This document shows positions 57,811-64,000 of a DNA stretch of 64,000 nucleotides, in pieces. Below the pieces are notes generated by a model. The model was not told the origin of the DNA, did no database searches, and worked only from the letters and a program-made list of their open reading frames with translations. The position numbers and the translations under genes were made by a program. How positions within the stretch are numbered: the stretch's first letter is position 1; every line of letters starts with the position of its first letter. The stretch comes from an uncultured Roseateles sp. (GTDB lineage: Bacteria; Pseudomonadota; Gammaproteobacteria; Burkholderiales; Burkholderiaceae_C): the NCBI RefSeq assembly GCF_963422335.1, contig NZ_OY729424.1:3720001-3784000 (forward strand), given 5' to 3'.

Positions 57811-60063
57811 ATGGGCAGCTTGAAAGCAAGGGCGCGCAAGGTACTGCGCGCTGCGGCGGGTGTTGCCGCGGGTGTTGCCGGTTTGGCACTGATGACAGTG
57901 CTGGCCGGTTGTGACAACAACCCCTGGCCCAGCGATGCCGCAGGCACCAACACCCTGTTCACCTCGGTGCAGGAACGCTCGCCGCGCCATCTGGACCCGA
58001 CGGCCTCGTACTGGAACAACGAAACGCCCTACACCTACTCGATCTACGAGCCGCTGTATGGCTACCACTACCTGAAGCGCCCGTTCACCCTGGTGCCCAA
58101 GACGGCGGCCGAGGTCGTCAAACCCATCTATCTGGACAAGGACGGCAAGATCCTGCCTGAAGACGCTCCGGGCGAGAAGATTGCCGAGAGCATCTACGAG
58201 GTGCCGATCAAGAAGGGCGTGCTGTACCAGCCGCACCCGGCCTTTGCCAAGGACGAGCAGGGCAATTTCCGCTACCACGCGTTGAAGGCGGGCGAACTGG
58301 GCACCAAGCGCTCGCCGCTGGAGTTCGAGCACCAGGGCACGCGCGAGCTGGTTGCCGATGACTTCGTCTACGCCTTGCGCCGCCACGCCACGCCCCGCAT
58401 CACCGCGCCGATCTACGGCCTGTTCTCCGAATACGTGGTCGGCCTGAAGGAATACGGCCCGGTGATCAAGGCCGAGGACGCCAAGCTGCGCAAGGGTCTG
58501 GCGCCGACCGACCTGGACAAGCCCTTCCTCGACTTCCGCAAGTTCGAGATGGACGGTGTCACGGCACCGAACAAGCACCTGCTGCGCATCCGCATCAAGG
58601 GCAAGTACCCGCAGTGGAACTACTGGATGGCGATGACCTTTCTGGCGCCCATCCCCTGGGAGGCCGATGCCTTCTATGCCCAGAAGGGCATGGCCGCCAA
58701 TGGCCTGAGCCTGGACGTCTGGCCGGTGGGCACCGGCCCCTTCATGATGACCGAGTATGTGCAGGACCGCCGTCATGTGATGTCGCGCAACCCCAACTAC
58801 CGCGGCGAACCCTATCCCTGCGAAGGCATGCCCGGCGACAAGGAGGCCGGACTGCTGGCCGACTGCGGCAAGAAGACCCCCTTCATCGACAAGGTGGTGC
58901 TGACGATTGACAAGGAGAAGGTGCCCCGCGAGGCCAAGTTCAAGCAGGGCTTTTACGACACCCCGGTGGTCGAGCGCACCGACACCGGCCTGGAGTACAT
59001 CGTCCAGGCCAAGGACTCCGAAGACGTCAAGCGCGAGTTCGACTACAAGGGCTTCCAGCTGCCCAAGTTCATCGACACCAACAGCTACTTCATCGCCTTC
59101 AATATGCTGGACCCGGTGATCGGTGACATGGGCACGGCCGAGGAGAAGCTGAAGAAGAAGAAGCTGCGCCAGGCGATTGCCATCGTCATCGACTGGGAGG
59201 AGTGGAGCCGCATCTTCCCGATGGATGCCGGCGAGGCGGCGATGAGCCCGCTGCCCGGCGGCCTGTTCGGCTCGCGCCACGGCACGCCCGAGGGCATCAA
59301 CCCGATCACCCACAAGCTGGTCAATGGCGAGGCCCAGCGCCGCTCCATCGAGGAGGCGCAGCAGCTGCTGATCGAGGCCGGCTACCCGGGTGGGCGCGAC
59401 GCCCAATCCGGCCAGCCGCTGGTGCTGAACTACGACTACTACTCGGCGCCGACGCCCGAGACCAAGTCGCGCCTGGACTGGACGGTCAAGCAGTTCGCCA
59501 AGATCGGCCTGCAGCTGGAGGTGCGCGCCACCGACAACAACCAGTTCCAGGACAAGGTGCGCAAGGGCAAGCACCAGATCTTCTGGCTGGGCTGGCTGGC
59601 CGACTACCCCGACGCCGAGAACTTCCTGTTCCTGCTCTACGGCCCGAACGGCAAGACCAAGTCCGATGGCGAGAACACGGCCAACTACGAGAGCGTCGAG
59701 TTCGACCGGCTCTACAACCAGCTCAAGCAGCTCGACGACGGCCCGGAGAAGCAGGTCGTGATCGACAAGATGGTGAAGATCGCCCAGGAAGACACGCCCT
59801 GGACCTGGGGCTACTTCCCCTTCGCCTCCAGCGCCTACCAGGCCTGGGTGCACAACGCCAAGCCGGCGGTGATGATCCGTGACGGCCTGCGCTACTACCG
59901 GGTGGATCCCGCCGAACGCGTGCGCCGCACGGCCGACTGGAACAAGGCCATCTGGTGGCCGCTGATCGGCGGCCTGCTGGTCCTGGCCCTGGTGGTCTGG
60001 GGCGCGGTGCGCAGCTTCAAGAAGCGCGAGCGCCTGAATGCGCGTGGCGAACTGCTGGCCTGA
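57811..60063 (+). CDS. Peptide-type ABC transporter substrate-binding lipoprotein with C-terminal membrane helix
   Basis: The 750-residue protein belongs to the family 5 (peptide/nickel) binding proteins: a lipoprotein signal ending in TVLAGC, an early SIYEPLYGYHYL segment, VGTGPFMMTEYVQDRRHVM, and WLGWLADYPDAENFLFLLYG. It is longer than OppA/DppA (about 530-545). The C-terminal end has a second hydrophobic segment (WWPLIGGLLVLALVVWGAV) and a basic tail (RSFKKRERLNARG), so it may be anchored at both ends. GGAGAG before 57811 supports that start. First gene of the transporter operon; the permease gene follows after 17 bases. Confidence 0.9.
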   Translation: MGSLKARARKVLRAAAGVAAGVAGLALMTVLAGCDNNPWPSDAAGTNTLFTSVQERSPRHLDPTASYWNNETPYTYSIYEPLYGYHYLKRPFTLVPKTAAEVVKPIYLDKDGKILPEDAPGEKIAESIYEVPIKKGVLYQPHPAFAKDEQGNFRYHALKAGELGTKRSPLEFEHQGTRELVADDFVYALRRHATPRITAPIYGLFSEYVVGLKEYGPVIKAEDAKLRKGLAPTDLDKPFLDFRKFEMDGVTAPNKHLLRIRIKGKYPQWNYWMAMTFLAPIPWEADAFYAQKGMAANGLSLDVWPVGTGPFMMTEYVQDRRHVMSRNPNYRGEPYPCEGMPGDKEAGLLADCGKKTPFIDKVVLTIDKEKVPREAKFKQGFYDTPVVERTDTGLEYIVQAKDSEDVKREFDYKGFQLPKFIDTNSYFIAFNMLDPVIGDMGTAEEKLKKKKLRQAIAIVIDWEEWSRIFPMDAGEAAMSPLPGGLFGSRHGTPEGINPITHKLVNGEAQRRSIEEAQQLLIEAGYPGGRDAQSGQPLVLNYDYYSAPTPETKSRLDWTVKQFAKIGLQLEVRATDNNQFQDKVRKGKHQIFWLGWLADYPDAENFLFLLYGPNGKTKSDGENTANYESVEFDRLYNQLKQLDDGPEKQVVIDKMVKIAQEDTPWTWGYFPFASSAYQAWVHNAKPAVMIRDGLRYYRVDPAERVRRTADWNKAIWWPLIGGLLVLALVVWGAVRSFKKRERLNARGELLA

Positions 60064-60080
60064 TCCGGAGAGATGACGAG

Positions 60081-61064
60081 ATGATTTCTTATATTGTGCG
60101 TCGCCTCGCCTATGGCCTGCTGGTGTTGCTGGGCGTGAACCTGGCCACCTTCTTCCTGTTCTTCACCGTCAATACCCCGGACGACATGGCCCGGCTGAAT
60201 ATCGGCGGCAAGCGCGTCACGCCCGAGCTGATCCAGAAGTGGAAGGTCGAGCGCGGCTATGACAAGCCGCTGTATGTGAACGAGGCCCTGCAGGGCACGC
60301 AGCGCTACACCGAGACCATCTTCTGGGAGCGTTCGGTGTCGCTGTTCACCCTGAACTTCGGCCGCGCCGACGCCGAGAGCGCCGGCGAGATCGGCTACCA
60401 GATCAAGTCGCGGATGATTGTCAGCCTGCAGATGGCGCTGCCGCTGTTCATCCTGCAGGTCTTTGCCAGCACCGCCTTTGCGCTCTTGCTGGTGATGTTC
60501 AGGCACACCAAGTTCGACTTCTGGGGTGTGGTGCTGTGCGTGGTGATGCTGTCCATCTCCAGCCTGTTCTACATCATCGTCGGCCAGTTCCTGTTCTCCA
60601 AGCTGCTGCGCCTGGCGCCGATCTCGGGCTATGCGCCGGGGCTGGATGCAGTCAAGTTCATGATGCTGCCGGTGCTGCTGTCGCTGATTGCGCGGCTGGG
60701 CACCGAGGCGCGCTTCTACCGTGTGATGTTCCTGGAAGAAATCGGCAAGGACTATGTGCGCACCGCCCGTGCCAAGGGCCTGGCCGAGTATGTGGTGCTG
60801 TTCCGCCATGTGCTGCGCAATGCCTTGATTCCCATCGTCACCAGCGCCGGCGCGTATCTGCCCTATGTGTTCCTGGGCAGCCTGGTGTTCGAAAGCTTCT
60901 TCGGCCTGCCGGGGCTGGGCGCCTATGTGATCGAGGCGATCTCGGGGCAGGACTTCGCCATCGTGCGCACCATGGTGTTCCTGGGCTCGCTGCTCTACAT
61001 CGCCACCTACATCTTGATCGACCTCGCCTACACCTGGGTTGACCCCCGCGTGCGCCTGGGCTAA
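60081..61064 (+). CDS. ABC transporter permease, DppB/OppB-like
   Basis: The 327-residue protein has the usual N-terminal helix (YIVRRLAYGLLVLLGVNLAT), about six membrane segments, and the EAA loop ARAKGLAEYVVLFRHVLRNALIP (in pieces) that docks the ATPase, followed by VFESFFGLPGLG. Forms the membrane channel with the second permease encoded downstream. The sequence between helices 1 and 2 is longer than usual. Confidence 0.92.
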   Translation: MISYIVRRLAYGLLVLLGVNLATFFLFFTVNTPDDMARLNIGGKRVTPELIQKWKVERGYDKPLYVNEALQGTQRYTETIFWERSVSLFTLNFGRADAESAGEIGYQIKSRMIVSLQMALPLFILQVFASTAFALLLVMFRHTKFDFWGVVLCVVMLSISSLFYIIVGQFLFSKLLRLAPISGYAPGLDAVKFMMLPVLLSLIARLGTEARFYRVMFLEEIGKDYVRTARAKGLAEYVVLFRHVLRNALIPIVTSAGAYLPYVFLGSLVFESFFGLPGLGAYVIEAISGQDFAIVRTMVFLGSLLYIATYILIDLAYTWVDPRVRLG

Positions 61065-61100
61065 GGCCCACAAGGCCTTCCCCGAGTTCTGGAGCATCAC

Positions 61101-62555
61101 ATGCCAAAGTTTGTTCTCCTGTGGACCGATGTCTCGGTCTGGTTGCTGGTGCTGGCCGTGCTGGGCTATGCCGTCTATGTGAAGCGCAGCCCCGGGCTGA
61201 GCGCCAACTGGCGTAAGGTCTTCACCCACGCCTCGGCCCTGGCCTCCTCGCTGGTGCTGCTGTTCTGCCTGACCATCACGGTGCTGGACAGCGTGCATTT
61301 CCGCAGTCTGCTGCCGCCGGCCGCGGGTGCCGACAACAGCCGAGCCGCCTACGACACGCGCACCCAGTCGATGATGGACGCACTGTTCTCCCGCGTCGTC
61401 AATGCCCGCGAGGCGACCTATTCGCGGCCGCTGGCGTTCGAGGGCTTCACCAAGGAGTCGGCCGTCGTCGAGGGCCAGATCGTGCGCACCTCGCCGCGGC
61501 TGAAGTTCGGCGGCGCCCATCTGACCGACCCGGCCAGCCAATGGCTGGCTGATCTGACCTGGCGCGCCCTGCTCGGTGCCGCCGGCGGCCTGGCCGTTGC
61601 GCTGGCGATCAGCGTGCTGGTGCTGTCGCGCCTGTCGCGTCACTGGCAGGTGAGTCTGGGCGAGGGCCTGCGCCGGGTGCGCGAGCGCGAACTGGCCATT
61701 CCCTGGCATGTGGCCTTCTGGACCCTCATCGTGATGGCGCTGCTGATAGGCCCGACTCTGGCGCTGATGAACCACTACCATGTGCTGGGCACCGACCGCA
61801 CCGGCAACGACGTGCTCTACCAGGCGCTGAAGAGCATACGCACCGCCTTTGTGATCGGCACGCTGGCCACCGGTGCCACCCTGCCGCTGGCCGTCACGCT
61901 GGGCATCATGGCCGGCTATTTCCGCGCCTGGGTGGACGAGATCATCCAGTACGTCTACACCGTGCTGTCCTCGGTGCCCAATATCCTGCTGATCGCCGCC
62001 TGCGTGCTGATGGTGCAGGTCTATCTGGACAAGCACCCCGAGCTGTTCGAGACCGGCGCCGAGCGCAGTGATCTGAAGCTGCTGCTGCTGTGCTTCATCC
62101 TCGGCGCCACCGGTTGGGCCGGCCTGTGCCGCCTGCTGCGCGGCGAGACGATGAAGCTGCGCGAGCTGGACTATGTGCAGGCCGCCAATGCCTTCGGCGT
62201 GCGCCACGGCCGCATCATGGTGCGCCACATCTTCCCCAATGTCGCCCATCTGGTGCTGATCTCGACGGTGCTGGAGTTCTCCGGCCTGATCCTCTACGAG
62301 GCGGTGCTGTCCTATGTCGGTGTCGGTGTCGATCCGAGCATGAACAGCTTCGGCGGCATGATCAATCTGGCCCGCACTGAGATGAGCCGCGACCCCATCG
62401 TCTGGTGGTCGTTCGCCGCCGCCTTCGGCTTCATGGTCAGCCTGGTGCTGGCCGCCAATCTGTTCGCCGACGGCGTGCGTGATGCCTTCGATCCCCGTGC
62501 CCGCGTGGTGCGTGCCAAGGTGCTGCTGAAGCCCGCCGCCAAACCCGCAGCCTGA
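61101..62555 (+). CDS. ABC transporter permease, DppC/OppC-like, with extended N-terminal part
   Basis: The 484-residue protein ends with a normal OppC-type permease: HVLGTDRTGNDVLYQALKSI at about 230 and the EAA loop MKLRELDYVQAANAFGV. The first roughly 230 residues are longer than in DppC/OppC (about 300 total) and add several hydrophobic segments around a soluble part (about 70-145). This may be a docking surface for the double-anchored binding protein. It pairs with the DppB-like permease 36 bases upstream. Confidence 0.9.
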   Translation: MPKFVLLWTDVSVWLLVLAVLGYAVYVKRSPGLSANWRKVFTHASALASSLVLLFCLTITVLDSVHFRSLLPPAAGADNSRAAYDTRTQSMMDALFSRVVNAREATYSRPLAFEGFTKESAVVEGQIVRTSPRLKFGGAHLTDPASQWLADLTWRALLGAAGGLAVALAISVLVLSRLSRHWQVSLGEGLRRVRERELAIPWHVAFWTLIVMALLIGPTLALMNHYHVLGTDRTGNDVLYQALKSIRTAFVIGTLATGATLPLAVTLGIMAGYFRAWVDEIIQYVYTVLSSVPNILLIAACVLMVQVYLDKHPELFETGAERSDLKLLLLCFILGATGWAGLCRLLRGETMKLRELDYVQAANAFGVRHGRIMVRHIFPNVAHLVLISTVLEFSGLILYEAVLSYVGVGVDPSMNSFGGMINLARTEMSRDPIVWWSFAAAFGFMVSLVLAANLFADGVRDAFDPRARVVRAKVLLKPAAKPAA

Positions 62556-62566
62556 GGAAACTAGAC

Positions 62567-64000
62567 ATGCTGGACATACAAAACCTCAAGGTAGGCCTGG
62601 ACACCGACAACGGCGTGGTGCGCGCGCTGGACGGCCTGAGCCTGGCGATCGAACGGGGCGAGACCTTTGCCCTGGTCGGTGAATCGGGCTGCGGCAAGAG
62701 CATGACGGCCCTGGCGCTGTTGCGCCTGCTGCCCGAGAACGGCGCCGTCACCGGCGGCCGCATCATGATAGACGGCAACACCGACCTGGTCGAACTGCCC
62801 GAGGTGGCGATGCGCCGCATCCGCGGCCGCCGCGTGGCGATGATCTTCCAGGAGCCCTCGACCAGCCTGAACCCGGTGATGCGCGTGGGCGCCCAGCTGG
62901 TCGAGGCGATAGAGACGCATACCGAGCTGCGCGGCGCCGCTGCCCGTGCCAAGGCCATAGACTGGCTGGGCCGGGTCGGCATTCCCGAGCCCGAGCGCCG
63001 CATCGACGAGTACCCGTTCCGCCTCAGCGGCGGCCAGAAGCAGCGCATCATGATTGCGATGGCGCTGGCCACCGAGCCTGACTTCCTGGTCGCCGACGAG
63101 CCGACCACGGCGCTGGACGTGACCATCCAGGCGCAGATCCTCGATCTGCTGAAGGACCTGCAGAAAGAGCAGGGCATGGGCCTGCTCCTGATCACCCACG
63201 ACCTGGCCGTGGTCTCTGGCATGGCCCACCGCGTGGCACTGATGTATGCCGGCCAGATCATCGAAGTGGCCAGCGCGGCCGAGTTTTTCAACGCCCCCAA
63301 GCACCCCTACGCCCATGCGCTGCTGCGCGCCTTGCCCGATGCGCAAAAGCGCGGCGGCAGCCTGGCGGCCATTGGCGGCACCGTGCCGCCGCTGTGGCAG
63401 ACCTTCAACGCCTGCCGCTTCGCGCCGCGTTGCGAGCGTGCGTTCGACACCTGCCGCAACCAGGCGCCGGAGTTGATCGACTTCCCGGCCTTCCCCAAGC
63501 CGCACAGCGTGCGCTGCTGGCTGCATGCGCCGAACATCGTGATACCGCCCGAGGCAGCCCGCGCCGAGGTGGTGGAAGCTGCCGTGCCCGACAGGGCGGC
63601 CAACACCGCCGGCAACCTGCTGGAGGTTCGCGACCTGCGTGTCAGCTTCGGCATCGGCGGCGGCCTGCTGAAGCGCTCCAGACGCGTCTTCAAGGCGGTG
63701 GATGGGGTGTCCTTCAATATCCGCGCCGGTGAAACGCTGGCCCTGGTTGGCGAGTCGGGCTGCGGCAAGACCACCACCGGCAAGGCCATCGTCCAGCTGC
63801 TGCGCCAGATCGGCACCATCGAGGGCGAGGCCCTGCTGGGCGGCCAGGACCTGTTCACGCTGTCCGGTGACGCGCTGCGTGAGGCTCGCCGTTCGATCCA
63901 GATCATCTTCCAGGACCCGTTTGCCTCGCTGAACCCTCGCATGCGCGTGTTCGATGTGCTGGAGGAGGGCTTGCTGGCCCTGCGCCCCGATCTGGACGCC
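62567..64000 (+). CDS. ABC transporter ATP-binding protein with two nucleotide-binding domains (3' end missing)
   Basis: The frame is open to the window end (478 codons seen). The first domain has Walker A GESGCGKS, signature LSGGQKQR and Walker B LVADEPTT, with a C-terminal oligopeptide-type CX-rich section (CRFAPRCERAFDTCRNQAPE). A second domain begins after about residue 345 with Walker A GESGCGKTT; its signature lies outside the window. The single-chain two-ATPase form resembles YejF/GsiA. It powers the transporter encoded upstream; no additional subunit is needed. ATG at 62567 is 11 bases after the permease stop. Confidence 0.93.
   Translation, partial: MLDIQNLKVGLDTDNGVVRALDGLSLAIERGETFALVGESGCGKSMTALALLRLLPENGAVTGGRIMIDGNTDLVELPEVAMRRIRGRRVAMIFQEPSTSLNPVMRVGAQLVEAIETHTELRGAAARAKAIDWLGRVGIPEPERRIDEYPFRLSGGQKQRIMIAMALATEPDFLVADEPTTALDVTIQAQILDLLKDLQKEQGMGLLLITHDLAVVSGMAHRVALMYAGQIIEVASAAEFFNAPKHPYAHALLRALPDAQKRGGSLAAIGGTVPPLWQTFNACRFAPRCERAFDTCRNQAPELIDFPAFPKPHSVRCWLHAPNIVIPPEAARAEVVEAAVPDRAANTAGNLLEVRDLRVSFGIGGGLLKRSRRVFKAVDGVSFNIRAGETLALVGESGCGKTTTGKAIVQLLRQIGTIEGEALLGGQDLFTLSGDALREARRSIQIIFQDPFASLNPRMRVFDVLEEGLLALRPDLDA

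Noticed and set aside
1..64000. CRISPR array, prophage, insertion sequence or rRNA operon
   Set aside because: No regularly spaced repeats, transposase, phage structural genes or rRNA sequences were recognised in either strand.

Overview
The window is a stretch of high-G+C proteobacterial chromosome. Its gene content fits a betaproteobacterium of the order Burkholderiales, most likely near the Roseateles/Rubrivivax/Paucibacter group. The pointers are serB, mfd, ispD, ispF and an ompR/envZ-type pair in one neighbourhood, smpB facing ratA-rnfH, a DUF4124 protein facing guaB, a PhaR-type PHB regulator, a PEP-CTERM protein, and a RelA whose hydrolase half has lost its key motif. The lineage is inferred from content and synteny; no search was run.

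Layout. 0-7.2 kb: end of a ThDP enzyme gene with a coupled S4-domain RNA-binding protein, an AraC regulator facing a two-subunit molybdenum hydroxylase (iron-sulfur subunit plus Tat-exported large subunit), a DMT exporter divergent from an Lrp/AsnC regulator, and serB. 7.2-8.0 kb: a vapBC toxin-antitoxin pair with a striking paired palindrome upstream. 8.0-17.4 kb: mfd, an RlmN-like radical SAM methyltransferase overlapping a Cache/PAS hybrid histidine kinase, a periplasmic Cache protein, ispD and a methionine aminopeptidase. 17.4-25.0 kb: an envelope block (outer-membrane barrel, unknown periplasmic protein, VirK/YbjX protein and class A PBP on the minus strand, an HTH regulator, and a patatin fused to an outer-membrane barrel). 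25.0-32.5 kb: ispF, an EnvZ/OmpR-like two-component pair with likely autoregulatory boxes, a SIMPL-domain protein, 3-hydroxybutyrate dehydrogenase, an alpha/beta hydrolase and relA.

32.5-35.8 kb is the most unusual part. An intact tRNA-Val(GAC) gene is followed about 3.1 kb later by a copy of its last 63 bp. The DNA between them is less G+C-rich and holds one gene, an 856-residue lipoprotein with a PKD-like domain and about 14 Asp-box (BNR) motifs. No integrase is visible. It looks like a minimal tRNA-targeted island or the remains of one; decay of a tandem tRNA pair is the main alternative.

35.9-46.5 kb: a chemoreceptor, a DUF4331 protein plus FxDxF-type PEP-CTERM protein, a periplasmic cupin, phaR, rimO, a cystathionine beta-lyase-like enzyme, a periplasmic solute-binding protein, smpB, ratA-rnfH and a DUF4124 protein. 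46.6-57.6 kb: guaB and guaA with an MFS exporter between them, an AraC/DMT-exporter pair, a trans-aconitate methyltransferase-like gene with a 14-bp palindrome in its upstream region, a PfkB sugar kinase, a small membrane protein, a DUF72 protein, tadA and an LD-carboxypeptidase. 57.8-64 kb: a peptide-type ABC transporter operon (lipoprotein binding protein, two permeases, two-domain ATPase) that runs off the end.

Links between genes: phaR, bdhA and possibly the neighbouring alpha/beta hydrolase point to a polyhydroxybutyrate cycle. The PBP operon, LD-carboxypeptidase and peptide transporter concern the cell wall and its fragments. No CRISPR array, rRNA operon, insertion sequence or prophage is visible.
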